Part shown: piece by piece, positions 8,214-15,936 of the stretch
How positions within the stretch are numbered: position 1 is the first letter of the stretch
How the letters are laid out: each line of letters begins with the position of its first letter
Assembly (NCBI GenBank): GCA_045107005.1
Contig: JBGCFP010000164.1
Coordinates: forward strand, 1-23,492
DNA from: JBCCMA01 sp045107005
GTDB taxonomy: Bacteria > Pseudomonadota > Gammaproteobacteria > Steroidobacterales > JBCCMA01
Length of the DNA stretch: 23,492 bases
Direction: 5' to 3'
Position numbers and translations under genes: made by a program
Notes under the pieces: generated by a model
Databases searched by the model: none
Told to the model about the DNA's origin: nothing
Seen by the model: only the letters and a program-made list of their open reading frames with translations

Positions 8214-9854
8214 ATGATTATGACCAATTGCGCACGGCTACTGCGCTCAATTGTTGCTTTTACTGCACTGTGTGTCGGCACCAGCACGCTGGCCGATGGC
8301 CCGGCGGGCAAGCTCGACGCCGATCTGGCCAGCGCTCTGACCCAAGGCTTATCCGGCCGAATCGAGGTCATGGTGGCCTTGTCGCCGGTGGCTTTTGACC
8401 AGCGCGCCACGACGCTCGCCGGTCGCGTAAACGCTGTGAGCGAAGCGACGAATCGCGTCCTGCGAGCGCTGCCCGCGCAAAGCTACGAGGTCAAGCGCCG
8501 CTGGCACGCTGTCGCGGGCATGGTGCTGTACATCGACGCCGCAGAGCTCGAAACGCTGGCTGCCCAGCCGGAAGTGCTGCGTATTGGCAACGATCTGGGT
8601 GCCGGCAGCGGCAACCTCGTTGAGTCATTGCCGCTGGTCGGGTTTGACACCGTGCTAAACGATCTTGGCATCACCGGCGCCGGCACGACCATCGCCGTGC
8701 TCGATTCCGGTCACGACACCGATCATCCTGACATCGGCAACGCACTGGTTGGCGAACGTTGTTTCGCTGAGGGAGGCGCAGCTTGTCCCGGCGGCGTGAA
8801 TGACGCAGAAGACGATTTCGGCCACGGCACGGCAGTGGCCGGCGTGATCACCAGTGACGGCTCCGTCGCCCCCATGGGCGGTGCGATTGACGCCGACATT
8901 TTTGCGGTCAAAGTGCTCGACAGCAACAACAGCTTCACCTCCACCCAATGGGTTGTCGACGGGCTCGATTTCGTGATTAATTCCGGAATCGATTTCGATG
9001 CGGTGAATATGAGTCTTGGCACGTTCGCGAGTTTTGCGGGCGACTGCGACACCGCCGCGTCGTTCACGATCCTGCTGGCCGACGCTGTGGACGCTTTGCG
9101 CGACCTTGGCATCGTCTCCATTGTATCTACCGGCAACCAGGGCAACTTCAACGCCATGCAGGCGCCCGCTTGCGTGGCTGGTGCCATCTCCGTGGGCGCG
9201 TCAAACGACGGCGGCGACCGATTGTTCGACCCGTTTGGCTGTGGCACGGGCATCGCGCCTGCCGACAGCGTTTCGTGCTTCACCAACGCCAGCGCCACGA
9301 CCGATATCTTCGCGCCGGGCGCGGAGATCACCACAGCGTTCAACAATGGAGGCTTTGCATTCTGGCACGGCACGTCGTTTTCGGCGCCCACGGTGGCCGC
9401 TTGCGTCGCGTCACTACGCGAAGCAGATCCGAGCTTGACGCCGGATCAAATTGAAGCCGCCATGGAATCCACCGCGACGGCCACGGTCACCGCGGGTGCT
9501 CGCACTTTCCCGCGCCTCGACTGCGCGGCTGCCGTGGCTTCGGTGCTGACCGGGACAGACACGGACGGCGATGGCATTGGCGACGGCGCGGACAACTGTA
9601 CGCTGTTGGCCAATGCCAGTCAGACGGACTCCAATGGTGACGGGATCGGCAATGCCTGCGATCCGGATTTGAACAACGATTGCGTGGTCAACGTGATTGA
9701 TCTGGGCATCTTGCGCACGGTGTTTTTCACCAACGATGCAGACGCCGATTTCAACGGCGATGGCACTGTCAACGTGGGCGACCTCGGGCGACTGCGCAGT
9801 TTCTTCTTCGCGGCACCAGGTCCGGGCGCTGCGGGGAACGATTGCTCGGGCTGA
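8214..9854 (+). CDS. Secreted subtilisin-like (S8) protease with TSP3 and dockerin-like C-terminus
   Basis: This encodes a 546-residue exported serine protease. The start at 8214 has GGGGA 6 nt upstream; a second ATG lies at 8220. A signal peptide (about 1-26, cut near STLA|DG) is followed by a prodomain-like segment (about 30-125) and the catalytic domain: D164 in AVLDSG, H204 in FGHGTAVAG, oxyanion N308 in STGNQG, and S388 in HGTSFSAP. Residues 447-482 are calcium-binding TSP3-type repeats (DTDGDGIGDGADNC, DSNGDGIGNACD). Residues 483-531 form a dockerin-like pair of calcium loops (NNDCVVNVIDLGILRTVFF and FNGDGTVNVGDLGRLRSFFF), ending in a Gly/Pro-rich tail with a cysteine. The upstream TATACT at 8125-8130 could be a -10, but the -35 is poor. 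It converges on a gene carrying the same module. Confidence 0.93.
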   Translation: MIMTNCARLLRSIVAFTALCVGTSTLADGPAGKLDADLASALTQGLSGRIEVMVALSPVAFDQRATTLAGRVNAVSEATNRVLRALPAQSYEVKRRWHAVAGMVLYIDAAELETLAAQPEVLRIGNDLGAGSGNLVESLPLVGFDTVLNDLGITGAGTTIAVLDSGHDTDHPDIGNALVGERCFAEGGAACPGGVNDAEDDFGHGTAVAGVITSDGSVAPMGGAIDADIFAVKVLDSNNSFTSTQWVVDGLDFVINSGIDFDAVNMSLGTFASFAGDCDTAASFTILLADAVDALRDLGIVSIVSTGNQGNFNAMQAPACVAGAISVGASNDGGDRLFDPFGCGTGIAPADSVSCFTNASATTDIFAPGAEITTAFNNGGFAFWHGTSFSAPTVAACVASLREADPSLTPDQIEAAMESTATATVTAGARTFPRLDCAAAVASVLTGTDTDGDGIGDGADNCTLLANASQTDSNGDGIGNACDPDLNNDCVVNVIDLGILRTVFFTNDADADFNGDGTVNVGDLGRLRSFFFAAPGPGAAGNDCSG

Positions 9855-9872
9855 GGCCCGGCACGGTCACGA

Positions 9873-9903
9873 TGCCCGTCGCGCCCTGGAGGCGTGACGG
9901 GCA
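9873..9903. terminator. Hairpin between convergent genes, possible bidirectional terminator
   Basis: TGCCCGTC (9873-9880) pairs perfectly with GACGGGCA (9896-9903). The stem continues inward as CGCC/GGCG after one mismatch, leaving a loop of about 5 nt. It sits in the 64-bp gap between the stops of the protease and the 837-residue protein. No clear T-run follows on either strand, so termination may be weak. Confidence 0.5.
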
Positions 9904-9918
9904 CAACCGAATCTAACC

Positions 9919-12432
9919 TTACGGACTCACAGTGACGTCGATCACACCGGTGACCACCGCGTCACTAAAGCAAAACAAATCCGACGCTCGGTACTCAATG
10001 GTATCGAGACCCGTAAAACCCGCCGGTGCCGCGTAGTCAAACGCAACCAAGCGACCGGCCGGGTCGAACACGGACGTCACTGTCCCGCCGTTGGCGCTGA
10101 CAAGGTCAATATCACGAGCGACCAACTCGTCGCCCTCCGGGTCGATGTCATTCAAAAACAACGTGGCGAAGTAGATGCGTACATTCGTGCCGAGAGTCGC
10201 GTCGAACTGATCCGGAACTAACGTGGGACGCAGGTTGCCCGCCAGCAATTGTTCAATCGAATAGAAGTTCAGGCGTCCGGGCGTTACGGCTGGATTCACC
10301 ACGGGCTCATCGTTGCCAAACTGAAACGTCTCCATAACCCAATAGCCGTCAGCGCGCGCCTGTACCGGCTCCCAGGTGCGACTGATAAACTGGAGCGGAT
10401 CGAACGTGAAGGTGCGAAGCAAATCCATACGCCCGTCCTGGAGCGAGTAAACCCACTCCGACCCGGCGTTGCCCGGGTTACGACAGGCCACACCGCCGGG
10501 CTCAAACATAAAATCAAACACTCGGAACGTGCTGGTCGCCGTCGACCGGGTTGCCAGATCAGAACGGAAGCGGACGTTTTCAATCTGGGGCAAGTCAAAA
10601 GCCTGTGTCTCATCACGCCCCAGCATCAAGGACCGCGAAGTGATCGTTGGTTCGCCCACCAGATCCGACCTGACAATCAAGCTGGCGAGGCCGTCGTAAT
10701 CGTCGAACAGATACTCGAACCGGTTTACGTCGCCGTTACTGAACGTGACGTCCAGCGCATCGGCTGACACAACCCAACTAAAACCAAAGCCGCGACGACG
10801 GGAAGCACCCGTACCGTCCGCGTTGAAATCGAGTGTATCGACACCTCGGCGCACGTCGAAACTGCCCTCGCTGGCGTTGTCGCGGTGATAGAAACTCAAA
10901 ACCTGACCCGTGCCGCTCAGGTCAGCGGTCGATGCCGGAAACGCATTGGGCCCGTCAAAGGCAAGCTCTGCGGTGGTTCGGTTCGACGTGGCCAGCGTCA
11001 CTTCGTCTGGTATCAACGGCACGTCAGGGACCGTTGTGCGGACCACCGGTTTCACAAACACGTGATCCGCCAGAACGCCGTCGATGACTCGTTCGATAAC
11101 CACATCTTCAAGTAAAACAAGCTGCGTGGTTTCAATAAACTCACCCGGGTTCTCCGGATCTTCGACAGTGATCTGAAATTCGTCCTGGACAAGCGCCGTG
11201 GGAAACGCAATGCGCAACTGGCCGTCGCCGTCGGCCGTCCAGGTGCCCAGACCTGATGCATTGCCGGCGCGATAATCGGCCACGCCGCCCGGCTGCAGGT
11301 CGATAATCCCTGCCCCGCCGCCCTGCAAATTGCCAACGCGCGTAAAGTAGATCTGCCCGCCGGGGAACGTCGTCGGGTAATCCACTCTGAGAGTCTCAGC
11401 GGCGACGAGCGCGCCGATGTCGATGATGTCGGGGTTGGTGGATCGAAACGCGTCCAGTAAAAACTCGCGCAGCGGTGGTGATTCAACGACTTCCAGCGTA
11501 TTGGCCACCGGAATGAGCTCGGGAAAAGCCAAATAGACACGCAGTAGTGAGGCCAGATCAATCAGCGTTGCACCGTCCACCGAGCCGATTGCCGCGTTGA
11601 GCTGATCATCGGTCGACACAGGCCCGCCGTTACGCTCCCGTACCAGGGCGGCGAGAGACGTGCTGATTTCATGCAGATCCAGTGACGCCGCCTGCGTATT
11701 GTCCACCGTGCCATCATTGCCGCCAGCCTGCGCCAACGCGGCGACAGTGCCCGCGAGCGACTGCAGACGCAACGGCTGCTGCGCGCTCGTTCCGTCAACG
11801 GCCAGCGTGACAAAACCATCACCGGACGGAGCCAATAGCGTCACCTCGTAGCTGCCGTTGGTGGCAAGCGTAGTGTCGAACGACACCACGCCGCCCTCGT
11901 CGCCCGCATCCACCGTCGCGGTCAGATTGCCGCCGTCGAGACGCGCACCCGGTACAACACCACTTAGGGTCAGCGATGTCACGCAGGCATTGGCCACACC
12001 CGACGGACCGGGTGTCGAAAAAAACTGGCTGCGCAGAATGCCAAGATCGGTGATCGCAACGACACCATCACCATTCAGATCCGCATCCGGGTCGTCGCTA
12101 AAAAAAACGGACCGCAGGAAACCAAGGTCCAGAACGTTGACCGTACAGTCCTGATTGAAATCGGCGTCGCATGCGTTGCCAATACCGTCGTTATCCGTAT
12201 CGCGCTGTGCGGCGTTGCTTAGAACAATGCAGTTGTCGGCGCTGTCTGCCACGCCGTCGCCGTCGGTATCCACCGCGCCGCGCTGCGCATGTGCGGCGCT
12301 GGCAGGGTACACGGGCGCCGCCAGCACCTCGGCGCGCAGCGCACTGGCCACATCGAATAATTCGTCAGCCGCTGCGCCGCTGGCGCCCAGCGCAAACGCC
12401 AGAGCCAAAATACCCGTAATGGATCGCTTCAT
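9919..12432 (-). CDS. Large secreted protein with N-terminal TSP3/dockerin-like module and cadherin-like C-terminus
   Basis: This is an 837-residue exported protein of unknown function. The start at 12432 has GGAG 8 nt upstream. The signal peptide covers about 1-22. Residues 55-88 are TSP3-type calcium repeats (DTDGDGVADSADNC, DTDNDGIGNACD). Residues 90-150 are a dockerin-like duplicated loop (NQDCTVNVLDLGFLRSVFF, LNGDGVVAITDLGILRSQFF) closing with PGPSGVANAC. The middle is beta-rich with no family I can name. It includes a carboxypeptidase-regulatory-like stretch around 155-240 and repeated short segments about 'dependence on text-like' beta structure. Residues about 745-835 resemble cadherin/Ig-like repeats (LFLNDIDPEGDELVARDIDL, then DTIEYRASD). 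The gene begins 19 bp behind the cupin regulator and so is probably the third gene of the sigma-factor operon, suggesting its synthesis is tied to that stress response. Confidence 0.85.
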   Translation of the reverse strand: MKRSITGILALAFALGASGAAADELFDVASALRAEVLAAPVYPASAAHAQRGAVDTDGDGVADSADNCIVLSNAAQRDTDNDGIGNACDADFNQDCTVNVLDLGFLRSVFFSDDPDADLNGDGVVAITDLGILRSQFFSTPGPSGVANACVTSLTLSGVVPGARLDGGNLTATVDAGDEGGVVSFDTTLATNGSYEVTLLAPSGDGFVTLAVDGTSAQQPLRLQSLAGTVAALAQAGGNDGTVDNTQAASLDLHEISTSLAALVRERNGGPVSTDDQLNAAIGSVDGATLIDLASLLRVYLAFPELIPVANTLEVVESPPLREFLLDAFRSTNPDIIDIGALVAAETLRVDYPTTFPGGQIYFTRVGNLQGGGAGIIDLQPGGVADYRAGNASGLGTWTADGDGQLRIAFPTALVQDEFQITVEDPENPGEFIETTQLVLLEDVVIERVIDGVLADHVFVKPVVRTTVPDVPLIPDEVTLATSNRTTAELAFDGPNAFPASTADLSGTGQVLSFYHRDNASEGSFDVRRGVDTLDFNADGTGASRRRGFGFSWVVSADALDVTFSNGDVNRFEYLFDDYDGLASLIVRSDLVGEPTITSRSLMLGRDETQAFDLPQIENVRFRSDLATRSTATSTFRVFDFMFEPGGVACRNPGNAGSEWVYSLQDGRMDLLRTFTFDPLQFISRTWEPVQARADGYWVMETFQFGNDEPVVNPAVTPGRLNFYSIEQLLAGNLRPTLVPDQFDATLGTNVRIYFATLFLNDIDPEGDELVARDIDLVSANGGTVTSVFDPAGRLVAFDYAAPAGFTGLDTIEYRASDLFCFSDAVVTGVIDVTVSP

Positions 12433-12451
12433 GATTTGCTCCGATGAATAA

Positions 12452-12901
12452 CTATTCGCTCGCCTTGCGGATCAACAGGACACAGCCGGTTTCCGTGGTC
12501 ACTTCCCCGTGATGCGTGCCCTTGGGTGCCAAATGGTAGTCGCCGGCAACCAGATGGATATCACCAAACCAGGTCTCACCTTCCACGACAAACGTCTCTT
12601 CGTCGGCAGGATGATAGTGCTCCGGAAACGTTGTACCTGGCTCCAGACGCACCAGGATCGACATAGTGTCGTCGTCGCTGCGCAACACCTTGACGTGATT
12701 CCCCGGCACGGGTTCAAACCAGTCGTCAGTGGACGACGGCACCGTCACCAACGCGGCCGTATCAGATTCTGCCACGACCGCGTCGAGCAGGCTCGCCCGC
12801 ATGCGCTTGGCGGCCGGTGCATCTGGCTGCATCGGCTCCAACCCCTCAAGCAAAGCCGCTTGCAGGTCGCTGGGGATCACGTCGTCTGGGTTCTCGGCCA
12901 C
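12452..12901 (-). CDS. ChrR-like cupin protein, probable anti-sigma factor
   Basis: This encodes a 149-residue cytosolic protein with a C-terminal cupin barrel. Cupin motif 1 is canonical: G89, H95 and H97, E101, G108 (PEHYHPADEETFVVEG). Motif 2 has G120, P126, G128 and H131, so a metal site made of H95, H97, E101 and H131 is expected. The gene begins 9 nt after the ECF sigma stop, from a GTG. ChrR-type anti-sigma factors have the same cupin C-terminus and hold their sigma through an N-terminal zinc domain. Here the first 65 residues contain no cysteine and no HxxxCxxC motif. It may inhibit the sigma factor in a zinc-independent way, or be a metal/ligand sensor that tunes it. Anti-sigma function is inferred from gene order and the cupin family. 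Confidence 0.8.
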   Translation of the reverse strand: MAENPDDVIPSDLQAALLEGLEPMQPDAPAAKRMRASLLDAVVAESDTAALVTVPSSTDDWFEPVPGNHVKVLRSDDDTMSILVRLEPGTTFPEHYHPADEETFVVEGETWFGDIHLVAGDYHLAPKGTHHGEVTTETGCVLLIRKASE

Positions 12902-12910
12902 GTCTTCTCT

Positions 12911-13528
12911 CTAAAGCTGCTGATGCTCGCGGGGTATCCGCGCTTGTAAAAGTTTCAACGCGCGGCGAATGCGCGTTTTGACCGTGCCCAGCGGCAGATC
13001 CAGGCTGGTCGCTATCTGCTGATGGGTGAACCCTTTAAAAAATGCCAGCCCAATCAACTGACGATCATTCGGCTCCATCTCAGCCAATGCCGCGTGCACG
13101 ACATGCTGTTGCTCCGTCGCCGACAACAAATCGTCAGGCCCTTCGTCGTCTGGCAGCACCGCCATTGCCGTTGCCGCCTGCGTCTTTCGCTCGGCTGACG
13201 CGCGGCGTCGATAGACGTCCAGCGCGCGATTGCGGCACAACGTCAGCAACCAGGTGATCGGCCTCCCTCGTTTCACATCAAAGGACGCCGCGTTGCGCCA
13301 CGCATCGTGATACGCCTCGATCACGACATCTTCAGCGAGCGCCGCGTCATGAATGATTCGCATCGCTACGCTGTAGGCGCGGCCAAGCGTGGCGTCGTAG
13401 AAATCGGCGAGCGCCTTCTGATCGCCACCTGACATCGCGTCAATCCACGCGCAACACTGCGCGTCGAGCGCTTGCGCGCACTCGGTCTGCGATGTGGTGG
13501 CGACGTCAATTGTCATGCCATTCAGCAT
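12911..13528 (-). CDS. ECF-type RNA polymerase sigma factor
   Basis: This is a sigma factor of about 205 residues with only regions 2 and 4. Region 2 spans SGGDQKALADFYDATLGRAY through PITWLLTLCRNRALDVYRRR, with the usual DAALAEDVVIEAYHDAW helix. Region 4 contains LIGLAFFKGFTHQQIATSLD and LPLGTVKTRIRRALKLL, a helix-turn-helix for the -35 element. Start choice is uncertain. ATG 13528 is used, a second ATG is at 13516, and a TTG at 13558 would sit about at the predicted transcript start. Region 4 and the ChrR-like partner recall the ECF11/RpoE-ChrR type, but the group cannot be fixed by eye. The upstream region holds a promoter matching that of the divergent DUF4331 gene, which suggests autoregulation. 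Confidence 0.9.
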   Translation of the reverse strand: MLNGMTIDVATTSQTECAQALDAQCCAWIDAMSGGDQKALADFYDATLGRAYSVAMRIIHDAALAEDVVIEAYHDAWRNAASFDVKRGRPITWLLTLCRNRALDVYRRRASAERKTQAATAMAVLPDDEGPDDLLSATEQQHVVHAALAEMEPNDRQLIGLAFFKGFTHQQIATSLDLPLGTVKTRIRRALKLLQARIPREHQQL

Positions 13529-13563
13529 AACAAATTCGCGCCACCCTTTTCGTCCCAACCACT

Positions 13564-13595
13564 GCTATACGCCGCCAGATTGCGATTGGATTGCC
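13564..13595 (-). promoter_or_regulatory. Predicted ECF promoter for the sigma operon
   Basis: The minus strand reads GGCAATCCAATCG, 11 nt, then CGTATAGC. With CAATCC as -35 and CGTATA as -10, the hexamer spacing is 16 nt, as usual for ECF sigma factors. Expected transcript start is near 13557, about 30 nt before the sigma ATG. The same blocks occur at the same spacing on the other strand. Confidence 0.7.
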
Positions 13596-13637
13596 AAAAA
13601 TCGAAAAAAAATTATTTCCATTTTTTTTCTTAAAATC

Positions 13638-13669
13638 GGCAATCCAATCGAATCCACACACCGTATAGC
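13638..13669 (+). promoter_or_regulatory. Predicted ECF promoter for the DUF4331 operon
   Basis: The plus strand reads GGCAATCCAATCG, 11 nt, then CGTATAGC, identical in both blocks and spacing to the opposing promoter. Expected transcript start is near 13675, giving a leader of about 33 nt with GGAG 9 nt before the ATG at 13708. Confidence 0.7.
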
Positions 13670-13707
13670 CGCCTGCATTACCACTATTCACTACGGAGTG
13701 TTCAATC

Positions 13708-15333
13708 ATGAATTTCAAACTCACTGGCCTGTTGGCCGCCGCAAGCGTGCTGCTGTGCGGCAACGTGCTGGCCTCAAGCCATCGCGAAGCCCCTTTCGTT
13801 ACCAAATATCCGCAAGCCGACGGCACGGATTTCTATCTGTTCAAAAGCTACGAACCCGGTCGCGAAGACTACGTCACGCTGATCGCCAACTATCTGCCAG
13901 TCCAAGCCGCCTACGGCGGTCCAAACTACTTTGCGCTGGACAGTCAGGCGATTTACGAGATCCACATCGACAACGACGGCGACAGCGTTGAAGACATCAC
14001 CTTTCAATTCGATTTCGCTGACGCTTTTCCGGCGGACGGCCCGCTGAAACTCAACGTTGACGGCGAAGAGATTTCAAGCGTGCTGCGTAACATCGGCGTG
14101 CTGAGTGCCGATGACGAGACCGGCCTGAATCATCTGGAGTCATACCGCATTACGATGATCCAGGGCGATCGTCGACGCGGTGAAAAACAAAGCGTCTTCG
14201 ACGCCAACAGCGGCGCGGCCAGCTTCGCCAAACCGTTCGACTACGCCGGCACCAAAACTTTTGGCGGTCCCGGCAAGTACACCGAATACGCCAACAGCTT
14301 TATCCATGACGTTAGCGTTCCGGGCTGCGACGCCCCCGGTCGCGTGTTCGTTGGCCAACGCCACGAAGCGTTCAAGCTAAGCCTTGGTGAAGTGTTCGAT
14401 CTGGTCAACTTCGTACCGATCGAAGGCGACAGTGCCGCAGGAGCCGGCGACGGCGGCGGCTTTCCCGGCGGCGTCACGCAGGACCCGGAGCGCAATATTC
14501 TGGCCCGCAACAACGTCACGTCCATCGCGATGGAAATCCATCAGGACTGCCTGACCCAAGGCACTGAGCCCGTTGTCGGCGCTTGGACGACGGCGAGCTT
14601 GCGTCAGCTCAACATTCTGAACCCGCGGCCAACCTTCCTGCGCCCGGAAGTCAGTGGCGGTCGCTTCACGCAGGTGTCGCGCATGTCGGCCCCGCTGGTT
14701 AACGAGCTGGTGATTGGCTTTGAGAGCAAAGATCGTTTCAACTCCAGCGAACCCAAAGACGACGGTCAGTTCCTGACGTTCGTCACCAATCCCGGCCTGC
14801 CGCTGATCCTCGATTCGCTGTTCCGTGGACCGGTTAACGACACGTTGGCGCAGCTGATTCCTGACTTCGTGCCGTTCGACAACATTGCCCCAACCAACTT
14901 CCCGCGTACCGATCTGGTTACCGCGTTCCTGACCGGGTTTGACGGTGTCAATCAGCCGGCAAACGTAACGCCGGGTGAGATGCTGCGTCTGAACACGGCG
15001 ATCGCACCGACACCGCGTGCCGATCAACACACCCTGGGCGTAGCCGCGGGCGACGTCGCGGGCTTCCCCAACGGTCGCCGTCCGGGCGATGACGTGGTCG
15101 ACATTGCACTGCGCGTCGTCATGGGTGCGCTGTGCCACGACCTGCCGCTTGGCGCCGACGGTGCGGGTGTCAACCTTGGTCTGTGCTCTCCGGCGGATGC
15201 GGTTGTTGGCAACGTGGCGTTCACTGACGGTGCCCCGCTGTCCGCGCGGGAGCTTAACAACAGCTTCCCGTACCTGCTGACGCCTTATCCCGGCTCGCCG
15301 GTGGGTGCGCCACTGCCGCAGCCAACCGACTAA
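13708..15333 (+). CDS. DUF4331 family exported protein
   Basis: This encodes a 541-residue exported protein. The signal peptide spans 1-22 (cut near VLA|SS), and the mature protein opens with the DUF4331 hallmark SHREAP, followed by ADGTDFYLFKSYEP. Further family-like segments are YEIHIDNDGDSVEDITFQF, the cysteine-containing FIHDVSVPGC, and the C-terminal RPGDDVVDIALRVVMG with LCHDLPLGADG. No catalytic motif is recognised; the family has no established function that I know. GGAG lies 9 nt before the ATG. The gene is the first of a plus-strand operon with the small lipoprotein 29 bp downstream, and its promoter mirrors that of the ECF sigma gene. It is therefore a likely main output of that regulator. 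Confidence 0.9.
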   Translation: MNFKLTGLLAAASVLLCGNVLASSHREAPFVTKYPQADGTDFYLFKSYEPGREDYVTLIANYLPVQAAYGGPNYFALDSQAIYEIHIDNDGDSVEDITFQFDFADAFPADGPLKLNVDGEEISSVLRNIGVLSADDETGLNHLESYRITMIQGDRRRGEKQSVFDANSGAASFAKPFDYAGTKTFGGPGKYTEYANSFIHDVSVPGCDAPGRVFVGQRHEAFKLSLGEVFDLVNFVPIEGDSAAGAGDGGGFPGGVTQDPERNILARNNVTSIAMEIHQDCLTQGTEPVVGAWTTASLRQLNILNPRPTFLRPEVSGGRFTQVSRMSAPLVNELVIGFESKDRFNSSEPKDDGQFLTFVTNPGLPLILDSLFRGPVNDTLAQLIPDFVPFDNIAPTNFPRTDLVTAFLTGFDGVNQPANVTPGEMLRLNTAIAPTPRADQHTLGVAAGDVAGFPNGRRPGDDVVDIALRVVMGALCHDLPLGADGAGVNLGLCSPADAVVGNVAFTDGAPLSARELNNSFPYLLTPYPGSPVGAPLPQPTD

Positions 15334-15362
15334 GGCCCTAACATTCAATCCAGGAGAAGATA

Positions 15363-15878
15363 ATGAAAGTATGGCTAACCTGTGCCGCACTGACGACCCT
15401 GCTGGTCGGCTGCGGCGGCGGCTCCGACACACCGGCGCCGCGCGTCAATCAGCCTCCGGAAATCAGTGGCATTACCGATCAGATCATCGGCGCCAACAAG
15501 GCGGATCAACCGGTCGGCTTTTCGGTCAGCGACGAGCAACCCGGATCGGTCGCCGTAGTTGTGACCAGCGAGCTGCAGACGCTGATACCCGATGGCCTGC
15601 AGTCGTCCATGGGCAGTGGTGCTCAGCGCAACGCGCTGCTCACGCCGCTGGTGGATGAAATCGGCGAAACACTGGTGACGATTACAGCCACCGATGCGGC
15701 CGGCCTGTCGACCACGCAGACGTTCCTCGTCACCGTGACACCCGAGGAAAAATCGATGACGCTGTTTGCTCGTGAGGGCTTCGACGATGCGCCGGATGAC
15801 GAGCCGGAGCTCATCAACGCCGTCGTCTTCATGTCCGACGCCGACGAAGACGACTTCGCCGATTTGTTGGCGGAGTAA
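15363..15878 (+). CDS. Small acidic lipoprotein with cadherin/Ig-like domain
   Basis: This encodes a 171-residue protein with AGGAGAAG before the ATG. A lipoprotein signal ends in LLVGC with C17, followed by a Gly/Ser linker. Residues about 33-130 look like one cadherin/Ig-like beta domain (NQPPEISGITDQ at the start; VTITATDAAGLSTTQTFLVTV at the end). The C-terminal 35 residues are strongly acidic (DDAPDDEPE, DADEDDFADLLAE) and might bind metal or a basic partner. It follows the DUF4331 gene by 29 bp and precedes a terminator hairpin. Function is unknown; a surface partner of DUF4331 is a guess from gene order. Confidence 0.85.
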   Translation: MKVWLTCAALTTLLVGCGGGSDTPAPRVNQPPEISGITDQIIGANKADQPVGFSVSDEQPGSVAVVVTSELQTLIPDGLQSSMGSGAQRNALLTPLVDEIGETLVTITATDAAGLSTTQTFLVTVTPEEKSMTLFAREGFDDAPDDEPELINAVVFMSDADEDDFADLLAE

Positions 15879-15883
15879 ACCAC

Positions 15884-15914
15884 AAGGCCCGGGGCTGCTC
15901 GTCCCGGGCCTTTT
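15884..15914 (+). terminator. Rho-independent terminator
   Basis: AAGGCCCGGG (15884-15893) and CCCGGGCCTT (15903-15912) form a 10-bp perfect stem with a 9-nt loop followed by a short T-run (TTTT, 15911-15914). It begins 5 nt after the lipoprotein stop and ends about 23 nt before the TPR gene start, so it either separates that gene or lets partial read-through set a lower level. Confidence 0.8.
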
Positions 15915-15936
15915 CATCACGAACAGGAACCCAATC

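Larger units (their letters stand above)
13564..13669. repeat. 106-bp hyphenated palindrome between divergent genes
   Basis: Three nested inverted-repeat arms share one centre at about 13616.5. The outer pair is GCTATACG/CGTATAGC (13564-13571, 13662-13669). The middle pair is CGATTGGATTGCC/GGCAATCCAATCG (13583-13595, 13638-13650). The inner pair is GAAAAAAAA/TTTTTTTTC (13603-13611, 13621-13629). The 11-nt gaps between outer and middle arms are not complementary, as expected if only promoter contacts are conserved. The A/T core could act as UP element or bendable DNA for both directions. Confidence 0.85.

Noticed and set aside
13596..13637. A8/T8 inverted repeat as a Rho-independent terminator
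   Set aside because: It lies between two divergent promoters with no gene ending into it, so a UP-element or bend role is more sensible.
14377..15432. Long open frame (351 codons) on the minus strand
   Set aside because: It is antisense to the well-supported DUF4331 gene, has an Arg/Gln-rich composition typical of shadow frames in GC-rich DNA, and shows no family motif.
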